A stretch of DNA of 64,000 nucleotides, from assembly GCA_023614405.1 (NCBI GenBank), contig CM042691.1, positions 181,198,927-181,262,926 of the forward strand. Direction: 5' to 3'. This DNA is from Avena insularis. Taxonomy: Eukaryota > Streptophyta > Magnoliopsida > Poales > Poaceae. Below are positions 11,040 to 21,726 of this stretch, piece after piece (position 1 is the first letter of the stretch; the number at the start of each line of letters is the position of its first letter). The position numbers and the translations under genes were made by a program. The notes beneath the pieces are model-generated. The model ran no database searches, was not told where the DNA came from, and saw nothing but the letters and a program-made list of their open reading frames with translations.

Positions 11040-12096
11040 TGGCAAGCAGCAGCTCCACCCCTTCCATGGCGGCGATGAACGAAGCTGCGGCAAAGCCGTC
11101 AGGCTCCGTACACGTGCCTCCAGAGGGCGTGGTTGTGCCGCGGTCCGCGGTGGTGGAAACCACCGGCTGCGACCATATTCCAGCAGGGCTATAACCGCTG
11201 GAAGAGGAAAGCGACTCCCACAAGGGAGAATAGCGTGGCTCCGATATCGCCGATGGCGATCTCAAGGAGTTACTCGCTAAAGGATACCTCCCCGCGACGG
11301 AGGGGTTTGTCTGGCGGGTGGCGCCGGCTGGCGAGGTTGTCCCTTCCCCCAAGCCAGAGAGAAGGTGTACCTCAAAGCGCAAATGGTGCTCGGCTTCTCC
11401 CTCCCAATCCCCGACTTCTTCCTTGCTGTCTTTAGCCATTATTGGGTTCAACCTCAGAACCTCTCTCCGAATAGCATCCTAGCGCTTAGCAACTATGTAG
11501 CGCTTTGCTAGGGCTACCTAGGGATTAGGCCTAGGATAGATCGGTTGATCTATTTCTTTACCGTCGGGAGGGAAGCCGGAGTGAGCAAGGACGAGCTCAG
11601 AAACTGCAGAACAATTAGCTTCAAGCTCCGGCCTAGCCGGCGGTTCCCCGACATCGTAGGCCATGAGTCCTGCAAGAATTGGCAGAAGACGTACTTCTAT
11701 GGCCCAGATATCCCTCTGGCTGGCCAAGAAGCAAGATACCCGGACTTCGTCGATGGGGCCGCCGCTAAAGCCCCGACATGGAGATCCTAGGCCACCCTTC
11801 CCTCTGACTACGACGCTTCCCGCGCCATAAGGCGGATTGAGTGGTTCGTAGAGACGGGTTTGACCGGATTGGACCTAGCCATGTGCTGGTTCGTCAGGCG
11901 GATCCAGCCTCTGCAGCACCGTGTGAAGCTGATGCATCAGTACACCCAGGATAGGAAGGATAGCCTTCACATCTCCTTGGACAACTTTTCGAGTGACTCC
12001 ATCAAGCTCCGCCTCAAAGACATCGTTAAGGTGAAGGACAGGAAGCATGGCTTCACTATCACCTACGACATGTTTGTTGACGGCAAATGCCCGGAG
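11040..12096 (+). pseudogene. Antisense gene (aORF) of Tat-D, exon 1; PF04195-like
   Basis: Plus-strand gene lying antisense to gag-pol. It starts at an ATG (MASSSSTPSMAAMNEA) at the same relative place as the Tat-C aORF (MASSSSSGAVV). The region from about 11,255 contains ELLAKGYLPATEGFVWRVAP, then NSILALSNYVALC, then YFFTVGREAGVSKDEL, then the WQKTYFYGPD block. This order matches the plant 'putative gypsy type transposon' family (PF04195). Exon 1 ends CCGGAG before the donor GTATGT at 12,097. In-frame stops (about 11,192, 11,232, 11,511, 11,788) and a frameshift near 11,340 break it. The chromovirus is inserted 11 bases into the following intron. Molecular role unknown. Confidence 0.7.
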
Positions 12097-12102
12097 GTAT
12101 GT

Positions 12103-12107
12103 ATTTA
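12103..12107. other. Target site duplication of the chromovirus (left)
   Basis: ATTTA, repeated exactly at 24,732-24,736 after the other end of the element. Confidence 0.9.
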
Positions 12108-15082
12108 TGTCACATCCCAAATTTTAGATTTGGTACTGCATAAAATTCATGTCATTGCATCATATTCATCCTTGCAAAATTTCAGTTTAAAAATGTTTTG
12201 ACAAAACAAACCTCTTGCATTTGCATTTTGACACCTACACATGAACGCTTGGTTTTACCATGCAACTGTGAAAAACATTATATTTTGGTGGTATGGAGGG
12301 AACAGGTGCATAGAGGGTTCCGTCACGAACCCGTAGCACTTTGAATCGCCCGACTCGGAGCTTCAAGAAGAAGTTATGGCAAACTGAATTTTGATGATTT
12401 GAATAGACAGTGTTCTGTCAGAAAATTCAGTTAAAAATTCGACAGAGAAAAAGAAAAGAAAAAGGAACAAAAAAAAAGAGAAGCAGCCAGCAGCCCGCGC
12501 CAGCGCGCCGCCCGCGCAGCGGATAACCGCTGCCGCCCAAGCAGCCACAGCCGCTGTCAACATGGAGCTGGGGAGCAGTTGCACGACGCCGAGGCCGACT
12601 TCAGATTACTAACACCAGGCCTCCGCGAATTTCTTATACCCCTAACCCTCCTCTCCTAAACCCCCTGAATATATCCACCTAAACCGCCTCCAATCTACAG
12701 CGATTTCTCGCCGGAGTAAGCCACCGCCGTCGCCTGCATTGACGAGGTAAGCGCGAGAGCCGCCTCCCCCGCCTCCTGACCGCCCCCTACTCCTTCTTCT
12801 CTCCCCGCAGGAGCCGCCCGACGCCGCCGACGCGTCGCCCGAGCTCCAGCCGGCCGCCGCGCTCGCCCTCGTGCTCGCCGACAGACGCCACCGCCACGAG
12901 AAGCTCCGCCGCCACGCCACCGACCCCGTACACCGCCCAGCCACCGCCAAGACTTCGGCTGGAGCCGCCTGACGCCACCCGACGCCCGGTGAGTTCCTCA
13001 AGCCGCCCCAGCCGCTTGATCTTAATCCAACGGTCCAGATAGGCCATGGAAAATTCAACCCTGGCAGTTGACCAGTCAGCTGCCACGCAGGCGCAGTCAA
13101 CAGTCAACTTTGACAATATATTTTTAATTCGATTTAATTGGCAGATTTAGTTCCAATCTTGAAAAATTCATATCTTTAGATCTACTGGGCCAAAAATTGC
13201 AAATAAAATATGTATGGAATCAGTACCTCACGTAGAATATTTTTGTACAGTTGTTTCACACTTTTATGGCAAGTTTTTGTCTTAGTTAATTAAATGAGTT
13301 AAAGCTTATTTTGGGGTATTAAATCCATAGAAAAAGATCTGTAACTCCAAAAATTACAAATACGATGTCCCTGGATTCAGTAGAACAAGAGGAATCTTTT
13401 AGTGAATTAAACGGGTAGGCTTATAGTACTGGTTTTGAAGAATCTATTTAAAGGATTTCTAGAGTATTTTAATTACCCAAGAATTTATATAAAACCTTTT
13501 TGAGTAATTCCCATTGGTACTGACTCTATTTTAGGATGCCTACACAGTGGATATTTTTCCAAGATTTTACAAATAGCATATTAGCAGTGGCCAATTATTT
13601 AGTTTCTAGCTCTATTGTTAGCAATTAAAATTGCATGCCTTGTTTTCTATGCACTTAAAAATATTTCCCATGCATGCATACAACAAGTATACTGAATAAG
13701 TATATGTGATACTACTGTAGCAATGTTCAACTTGTCATGCATGCATCTTGCATTGTGATTGTTTGTGTATGAATGTGTATGGTTTGTTTATGTGATTGCA
13801 ATTGTATCGTGTAGATTGTGACGAGTGCAACGCTTGCTCCTGTGTGGATTGTTCGTTCGACCGCTACAGCCAAGGCAAGTAGATGCTACTTTGTTCATGA
13901 TGTTTTCCTACTATTTTTAATGCATTGTCGTGTATTTTGTAGATGCATGTATAGGATACTACTATCGCTATGCTATGTCCTATTATGTGGTAGGGCTTTC
14001 CGGTAGATGAACCACCATTGGTGGATGTGCTTAGCCATCCTATGATGAACGAGGGCTGGGTTACATCACTGAAAGTTGTTTCTAAATATGTTGGTTTGCG
14101 AAAACTAAAAACAACTTAATCAATGAATCTCCTGGGTGTGATGGGATTGATATTTTTTGGTGGTATCATTGCGGAAAGGCACCCAGGTATCAAGAGAGAA
14201 TGATTGGCTTCTTTATTCTGTAGCTTACGTGTACAACCATGTGCCAATAATGGAATGGGCGGTTGGTTGGACTCAGTAGGTTGTGGTAACTCGAACCCAC
14301 GTATCCAGAGATGTAGAATTTTGGTAGGTTGGACTGGTGCGTGTCGGGTTTGGGGAGCTACTTCCCGAACGGTCCCTTCTTGGACTTCTCCCTATCATCA
14401 CCCAATATGAGAGTGGTGGTACGAGCTGGGCAGGCCAAGTCACATGGGTAAAGTGTACTAACCCCTACAGGGTGTATAATCTAATCGATTAGCCGTGTCC
14501 CCGGTTATGGATGTCTGAGTTGCTTGATATTGATTTCATGACATGTTTCTCGATCATTCCAATTTCATAATTGGTTTAATGTTGATGGGTTAACTTAATT
14601 GGGATCTTTTCAATGAAAATCAAAAACTGTTTATGAAAGTAGGACAAAGGTATTTGTAAATGCAAGCTAGCCACAGCTCCACTTGCCAGATATGCATGTA
14701 GATGTTGGTACTATTGTCTCCTTTAATAGCTCTACTTGCCATACATTCCATGTATTGACCCTTCGGGGCTGCTACGTTTCATGTTGCAGGATATTCTGAT
14801 TCTGTGTAATCGATTTAGGCCACGGTACTCCACTCGGCACTTGTTCACTTGTGGGCAATTTGAAGAATGGAGGATTTACTGTATTTATGTTGCTACTTGA
14901 ATAATTTAAGCTATCCTTGAGCTAAGCTTTTATTGTAATAATGATACTCTGGATTTTCGTCATTTGTGATACACGGATATTTTGCTATGTTATTCATCTT
15001 ATTCTATTGTGGGCCAAAGAACCGATCCAGGGATTGGCATGTCACATAGAAGCTATGGTCTTTTCTGAACCGTAGTGTTACA
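12108..15082 (+). repeat. 5' LTR of the chromovirus
   Basis: About 2,975 bp, from TGTCACATCCC to GTAGTGTTACA. It contains a GC-rich block (about 12,480-13,090) in otherwise AT-rich DNA. Long frames on both strands of that block (for example 152 codons on minus, 12,642-13,100) also occur, altered, in the other LTR and reflect composition rather than coding. The directly repeated copy lies at 21,727-24,731. Confidence 0.93.
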
Positions 15083-15085
15083 AGA

Positions 15086-15097
15086 TGGTATCAGAGC
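15086..15097 (+). other. Primer-binding site (tRNA-iMet)
   Basis: TGGTATCAGAGC, three bases after the LTR end. It is complementary to the 3' end of initiator tRNA-Met, the usual minus-strand primer of chromoviruses. Confidence 0.93.
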
Positions 15098-15258
15098 CCG
15101 TGTGTCGGCTGTAGGATCGTGACCTAGGTTTGGATTAGGAAGCCATAGAATTATTAGAAACCTAGGTTTGGATCGTGACCTGTCTTTCATCTTATGCCTT
15201 TCACTCTCGTAAATTCTTACCATATGCTATTCTCACACTTTCCTCTTTTAATTGATAG

Positions 15259-16233
15259 ATGGGAGAAGTCAGGACTGAGTATGCGCCAATGGAGTCACCA
15301 AGGCCCTTTGCAAGACAGTTGGTACAGCTCTCGCAGTCGTTGGGATTGCCACTACCTATGTTCAAGGTAAGAAGGCTGTACACCTATGGATATGGCAAGG
15401 ATGCATGGGAGATCACCACTTTCATCTTCAGGGATGCCGCCTTGCCAAACCCTATGCATCTGATCTATACCAAGACATGCTGCAACTGGGGACTTGGAAT
15501 AAAGTTAGCCCTGCATGAAGCCCTGTCACGCCAGTGCCATCTTGTCCGACACCTGCTGCCAGAAGACTCACCCTACCATGACTACGGAAGGCGTGATGAG
15601 GATGGGAACGTTGTGGTTACCCCGGGCGACAGGAACAACATGCCGCCCCGTCGGAGGCACATAGAAGATATGGAAAGGGAGAATGGAGCTCTAGCTGAGA
15701 AAGTGATGATGGTAAAGGAGATAGCAGATTTTGCTAGCAATGGTATGGTTGTCCAGGGACAGGAGATAGAGACCTTGCATGAAACTGTGGATGTTCTGAA
15801 GAATGCCCTGATAGGCAGGGATGCAACCATAGCACAGCTTAATGGGACCGTGCACGAAAACAATCAGACCATACAATAGCTGCAAGGTACCGTCCAAGAA
15901 AGGGACCAGACTATTGAAGATATGGCAGCCTAGATTGCCGCTCTCCAAGCACAGCTGAATCCACCCTCTGATGATAACAATGGAGATGATGATGACAGTG
16001 GGAACGATGATGATGAGGACGAGGATGATGATGATGGAGACGATGATGGTGGAGGAGATGAAGTTGTTGCAGCCGCAGCAGAGAATGAAGAAGAGGAGGA
16101 CCCAGAAGAGGTGGAGTTGGAGATTTCAAGTGATCACTCAAGAGAGGTGTATACTCCGCCGCCATGGTTGGTGCATGGACAAAAGCGCCAACGCATGAGT
16201 GCAAGGACCTACTGCAACCTCTTCATGAAGTAG
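15259..16233 (+). pseudogene. ORF upstream of gag in the chromovirus (coiled coil plus acidic tail)
   Basis: A single register of 324 codons runs from ATG (MGEVRTEYAPMESPRPF) to TAG at 16,231, with only two in-frame stops (15,877 and 15,931); both are TAG where heptad context suggests Gln. Residues 1-105 form a mixed globular-looking part. Residues about 130-230 are a heptad-rich coiled coil (MERENGALAEKV, QGQEIETLHETV). Residues about 235-285 are almost wholly Asp/Glu with a few Gly. The tail ends in a basic segment (HGQKRQRMSARTYC). No protease, zinc knuckle or gag core is present; gag starts 620 bases later. I do not recognise the family and the function is unknown. Confidence 0.65.
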
Positions 16234-16852
16234 ATAGATGCCCACCAATTTGTCTACGTTAGGTAAAATCGTTAGGTTTAGTCTCAATCGATGTAAAACT
16301 TAATTACTGTTAGTTTAAGAGTGTTTAGTTGCTCCTATGTGTACTCCAATATCCCAGGATTATTTGTGCGAATTTTATAGAAGAGTCATGGCAAGTTTTG
16401 GTTGATATCTGAGTTCTTCTTGATGCAGTTTTCTGCTGACACAGCTGTACTGCACGAATTTTCATATTTTATTGGTATATGGGAAAAATATGAAACAAAT
16501 AGGAATGGTTCAAAACTATATTTAATGTTTACACAAAAATCAGAAAAAATTTCTGACGAGATTAAGTCAGGTAGAAAAATTCGTGAACACTGCTGGATTG
16601 TTCTGGCAGATTCCTGTTTTCATTGTTTTGTTGGCCTATTGTGTTCATACCTGTTGCCAACTCTTCTAAAAACTATTTCAGTAGACTTATACTGCTAGGA
16701 TAACCCCTAGGATGTTGCTAGATCATTTGTTGCTGATGTGTTGCTTGCTTGAGATTGGCTGTGATTGTTTTGTTGTTGTTTGGTCATAATGCATGGGTAG
16801 AATCCTGTTTTTGTAATCGATTCTTTCTAAACTTACTTGTGCTGAACCGTAG
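16234..16852 (+). other. Untranslated spacer between the upstream ORF and gag
   Basis: AT-rich and stop-rich in all frames. It could hold a splice acceptor or internal leader for gag, but nothing definite is visible. Confidence 0.4.
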
Positions 16853-17830
16853 ATGCCTCCCCGTCGTCAACCTACTGAGTTGGAGCAGCTCATGGCAGCT
16901 CAGGCACAGCTGACCCAAGTTATGACCCAGTTCATGGAAGCTCAGAACAACAACAATGGGAACAACCAACCTCAGGGAGATGCACTTACTAGGTTTCTGA
17001 GGCTAAGGCCAGCGAAGTTCTCTACTGCAACGGAGCCGATGGTTGCGTTCAGTCAACAAGGATCTGGTAACTGTTGGGTGCACAGATGCTGAGAAGGTGA
17101 GATTTGCCGCTCACCTACTGGAGGGACCAGCCGCTTCGTGGTGGGACACTTTTCACATCACCCACCCGCTGGACACTGTGACTTGGGCAATGTTTGAGGA
17201 AGGTTTTAGGACCAACCACGTATCTTCAGGAGTTCTGAGCCTGAAAAGGAAGGAATTTCGCAACTTGCGCCAAACCAACCACACCGTGGCTGAGTATATT
17301 GAGGAGTTCAACAACCTGTCTCGTTATGCACCGGAGGATGTTGACACTGATGCACAAAGGAGGGAGAGATTCCTGGATGGTCTCAGTGATGATCTTTCAG
17401 TGCAGCTGCTAGTGGTTTATTGTCCCACTTTCCAGGAGCTTATGGACAAGGCCAGAATCCTAGAAGGGAAGCACAAGCAGGTGGAAAGTTGCAAGAGGAA
17501 GAGCAACAATCACCACTCTGGTTCTCACCACAAGTCGCGCACTTTTTATGATGGATACTCCAAGCATGGGGGAGTGACCATGGGCACCATGGAAGCCATG
17601 ACCGCCACAACCATGGAGGCGATGGACATCGCCATGATAGCCACAAGAGCAACCGCCACAGCCACAAGGGAGGACACACTCACCATTCTAGAGGACACAG
17701 TGGACATGACCGCAACCGTGACCGCAGCTTTGTGAAGAAGGACCTGAGTGAGGTGACATGCTTCAAGTGTGGCCGGAAGGGACATTGTGCAGACAACTGT
17801 CCAGAGAAGAAGGGACTGAAGCCAGGCAAC
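16853..17830 (+). pseudogene. gag of the chromovirus (frameshifted)
   Basis: Begins MPPRRQPTELEQLMAAQ. The conserved capsid core follows: FLRLRPAKF (about 17,000), then after a frameshift near 17,050 ARFAAHLLEG-type sequence (VRFAAHLLEGPAASWW), EFRNLRQTNHTVAEYIEEF and RFLDGLSDDL, ending in a basic segment. A second frame break lies between about 17,560 and 17,735 in a His/Thr-rich repeat (CACCATGGA-like triplets). The CCHC zinc knuckle [14 protein letters not shown] is at 17,759-17,800 with all four metal ligands intact. The product would package RNA; this copy cannot make one chain. Confidence 0.85.
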
Positions 17831-20800
17831 AACCATAAGGCCACAGTGAACAACATGAATGTGGAGGAGATCCCAGATGAGCCTGATCTTGTGGCTGGTA
17901 AGTTTCCAATCAACACTCACCCTGCACTTATACTTTTGGATACTGGTGCATCGCATTCATTCATATCAAGGGCAATTGTGGATAAGTATAAGTTACCTAC
18001 GGAGTCTCTAAAAGGGTCTATTAGAGTAAGATCACCTGGAGGGGATATGATAGCTAGCGCGGGATGCCGCGTCTTAACTGTGAGGATTGGAGCACACAAT
18101 TTCATTGCACATCTGGTAGTTTTGGAACCACAAGGTTTAGATGTAATTCTGGGCATCGATTGGATGTCTATGCATGGGGGACACATAGATTGTGCACAGC
18201 GAGCAGTTTCACTGAAAACCCCGGATGGTAAGAGGATTAGGTTCAAGTCGGCTGTGCAACCGGGAAGGTGTAAGCTGAATTCTCTTAAGGGGGTTAGAAT
18301 GGATACTGTGCCTGTGATTAAGGAATACCCCGACGTGTTTCCGGAAGAGCTGCCAGGAATGCCACCTGACAGGGATGTGGAGTTTCTCATCGATCTGATG
18401 CCGGGAACAGAACCTATAGCAAAGATACCATACAAGATGGATGTGGATGAGCTGAAAGAATTAAAGAAACAAATAAAGGAGCAGTTAGACAAGGGATTTA
18501 TTCAGCCTAGTTACTCGTCATGGGGTGCACCTGTTCTGTTTGTGGAGAACAACAGCAAGAGGTTAGTGGTAGACTATCGCTCACTGAATGAAGTGACCAT
18601 CAAGAACAAATACCCCCTGCCGAACATAAAAGATTAGTTTGATCAACTGGAAGGAGCGAAGGTGTTTAGCAAAATTGATCTGCGATCGGGTTATTTCCAA
18701 TTGAAGATCCGGGAGGAGGACATACCAAAAACTGCTTACTAGGTATGGTTTATATGAGTATACAGTTATGTCTTTTGGACTAACGAATGCTCCGGCATAT
18801 TTCATGACCATGATGAACAAGGTATTCATGGAGTACATGGACAACTTCATGGTGGTGTTTATTGATGACATATTGATATATTCCAAGGATGATGCTGAGC
18901 ATGAGAAACATCTGCGACTGATTATGGAGAAGCTGAGGGAGCACAAGTTGTATGCCAAATTTAGTAAGTGTGAATTCTGGCTTAACACTGTTGGTTTTCT
19001 TGGACACATGGTGTCAGGAGAAGGAGTCGCTGTTGATCCAAGCAAGGTGACTGCAGTAACTGAGTGGAAAGCACCCGAGAATGTGGGTGATATTCGTAGA
19101 TTTTTGGGACTTGCTCGATATTACAGGAGGTTCATTGAAAATTTCTCCAAGATTGCTAAGCCGATGACAGAACTTCTGAAGAAGGAGAGGAAGTTTGAGT
19201 GGACGGATGTGTGTGAAGCCAGCTTTCAGGAACTGAAGCGTCGACTGGTGACCGCACCCGTTATGTGTTTACCTGACCTTCAGAAGGATTTTCAAGTGGA
19301 CTGTGATGCTTCTCAACAGGGACTTGGGAGTGTGCTGATGCAAGATGGGAGAGTGGTGTCATATGCCTCGCGACAACTTAAACACCACGAGAGGAGTTAT
19401 CCCACGCATGACTTGGAATTAGCATCGGTTGTGCATGCCTCAAAGTATGGAGGCACTACCTAATGGGAAAACACTGCGATGTGTACACCGACCACAAGAG
19501 CCTGAAATACATATTTACACAGAAGGAACTGAACATGAGGCAAAGGAGATGGTTGGAACTTATTAAGGATTATGATATGAATCTGCAATACCACCCAGGA
19601 AAAGCCAATGTAGTAGCAGATGCTCTAAGCCGGAAGGTCTATGCCAATGGATTGACTGTTGGGGAATTGCCTGAGGATTTGTGCAAGCAATTCAAGGAGC
19701 TTAGACTGGAGGTAGTGTCAGAAGGATATTTGGCAGCAATGGAAGTCCAACCAACACTACAGGACATGATCAAGAAGGCTCAAGTAGGGGACAAGGAAAT
19801 AGAGGATATAAAGGAAAAGATGAAGGAAAATCGAGAAAAGGATATTCGCGAGGATGAGCATGGTACCTTGTGGCATGGAGATCGTTTTTGTGTACCCAAC
19901 GACCCGGAGATAAGGAAGTTGATTCTGCAGGAAGCTCATGACTCGCCATACTCCATACATCCGGGCAATACAAAGATGTATATGGATTTGAAGGGCAGGT
20001 TTTGGTGGAACAACATGAAGGGAGACATCGCCAAGCATATTGCCCTATGTGATGTATGTAGCCGAGTGAAGGCAGAACACCAGAAGACAGCAGGACTAAT
20101 ACAACCATTGCACGTGCCGGATTGGAAGTGGGATAGAGTGGGAATGGATTTTATCACAAGATTGCCCAGGACCAGGTCGGGATATGACTCCATTTTGGTA
20201 GTGGTCGACCATTTGACCAAGGTAGCCCACTTTATACAGGTAAAGACAACATACACGAGTGTAAAGTTGGCCAAGATTTATATGGACAGAATTGTGTGCC
20301 TACATGGAGTTCCCAGGAGCATGGTATCAGATAGAGGCACCCAATTTACATCACACTTTTGGCGCCAGCTGCACGAGTCATTGGGGACTAGGTTTGATGA
20401 GGGAATACCAATCGGGGTATACCCACGAAGCGGAATCGCCAGCTGGATCGCCGATCCCAGAGCGGGTCGACTCGCCGAATACGGCGACTGGCGCATACTG
20501 GACCCAGACGAATGGCGCCGACTAGAGGCCCAAGACGGCAACTTCAATACGAAGCCCACAAAATACTTGTAAACCCTAACTGGCTACATATATAAAGCCA
20601 CCAAGGGCACCCCCACGGGGAGGCTCTCCCAGGTCATATTACATCTTCTCCCACATCTCATTAGATCTAGTCTTCCTCCGCCTACGGCGGCTCCCTTGTA
20701 AACCAATCTATGATCATATACTGGATTGATAGCAGGACGTAGCGATCCTCCATCGAGAGGACGTGAACCTGGGTACATCGTGTGCCAATCTCGCTCCCGG

Positions 20801-21714
20801 ATTCTCCTACGTCGCCTTGATCACTCTACATAAGCTACCCCCAATAGCATCTGTCGTGCAATATCACGAGAAGGTTGGAGTTTAGCATAGCGTTCCACCC
20901 CCATACTGATGGACAAACCGAGAGGGTAAATCAGATTTTGGAGGATATGCTGAGAGCTTGCGCGTTGGCTCATGGTTCTAGTTGGGATGAAAATTTGTCG
21001 TATGCCGAGTTTTCCTACAACAACATCTATCAAACCAGCATCAAGACATTGCTGTTTGATGTGCTATATGGGAAAAGATGCCGAACACCATTGCTATGGG
21101 ATGGAGTAGGAGAACGTCAGCTATTTGGACCTGATTTGATCAAGGACGCCGAGGAGAAGGTCGCCTTGATTAGGGACAGGCTGAAGGTAGCACAATCAAG
21201 GCAGAAGAGCTACGCTGACGCCAAGCGCAAGGAATTGTTGTATGAGATAGGCGATAGAGCATACCCTAGAGTGTCGCCACTTCGTGGAATTAAGAGATTT
21301 GAAATCAAGGGTAAGCTGGCACCTCGGTTTATTGGACCATATCGGGTCTTGGCACGCAAAGGAGATGTTGCTTATCAATTGGAGTTGCCAGAGGCTCTGT
21401 CCGATGTCCACAATGTGTTCCACGTGTCCCAGCTGAAGAAGTGCCATCCGGAGATGGTGGATACACCATTGAGAGACACGGTGCCACTAGAGGAGGTTCA
21501 CCTTGAGAATGACTTGACCTATGAAGAGAAGCCGGTCAAGATACTAGAGACAGCGGAGAGGATTACTCGTACCAGTACGATCAAGTTTTGCAAGGTACAA
21601 TGGAGCCACCACACCGAAGAGGAAGCCACTTGGGAGCGTGAGGATGACATCCGAGAGGACCACCCGCACCTATTTGCTAGCCACGCCGAATCTCGGGGAC
21701 GAGATTCATCTTAA
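17831..21714 (+). pseudogene. pol of the chromovirus: PR-RT-RH-IN-chromodomain (broken)
   Basis: Protease active site LDTGAS at about 17,935. RT starts near 18,350 and carries [18 protein letters not shown] and the catalytic [10 protein letters not shown] (about 18,858). A TAG at 18,635 and a frameshift near 18,740 interrupt it. RNase H ([16 protein letters not shown]) spans 19,290-19,640 with a frameshift near 19,450. Integrase has the His-Cys zinc region (19,930-20,070), MDFITRLP (20,145), SDRGTQF (20,325) and, beyond the 477-bp insertion, TDGQTERVNQILED with the catalytic Glu (20,905). The GPY/F module FIGPYRVLAR is at 21,325. A chromodomain (EEKPVKILETAERITR to ATWEREDDI, 21,515-21,660) ends the protein, and presumably would target integration to marked heterochromatin. 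One RNase H only, unlike the Tat elements. Confidence 0.92.
20395..20871 (+). mobile_element. 477-bp solo-LTR-like insertion in integrase
   Basis: It interrupts the integrase between the second Asp and the catalytic Glu. The flanking 5 bases AGGTT are duplicated (20,390-20,394 and 20,872-20,876), and removing the insert restores the alignment of the integrase core. It begins TGATGAGGG and ends CACGAGA; a last C-to-G change would explain loss of the usual CA end. It has a TATA box (CATATATAAAG, about 20,586) and a Tat/gypsy-LTR-like GATAGCAGGACGTAGCGATC stretch. It has no PBS, coding region or second LTR, so it is a solo LTR or half a TRIM. Its short frame is fused to the integrase frame by chance. 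Confidence 0.85.
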
Positions 21715-21726
21715 GGGGGTTAGTCT
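21711..21726 (+). other. Polypurine tract of the chromovirus
   Basis: CTTAAGGGGGTTAGTCT lies directly before the 3' LTR and right after the pol stop. The AAGGGGG run is the plus-strand primer site. Confidence 0.8.

Noticed and set aside
12642..13100. 152-codon minus-strand ORF in the chromovirus 5' LTR, and counterparts in the 3' LTR (22,035-22,750, both strands)
   Set aside because: The GC-rich block is open on several frames of both strands, the frames differ between the two LTR copies, and there is no family motif. Composition effect.
17440..18492. Long minus-strand ORFs (136, 191 codons) over the chromovirus gag-protease
   Set aside because: Antisense shadows of a clear plus-strand gag-pol with zinc knuckle and LDTGAS.
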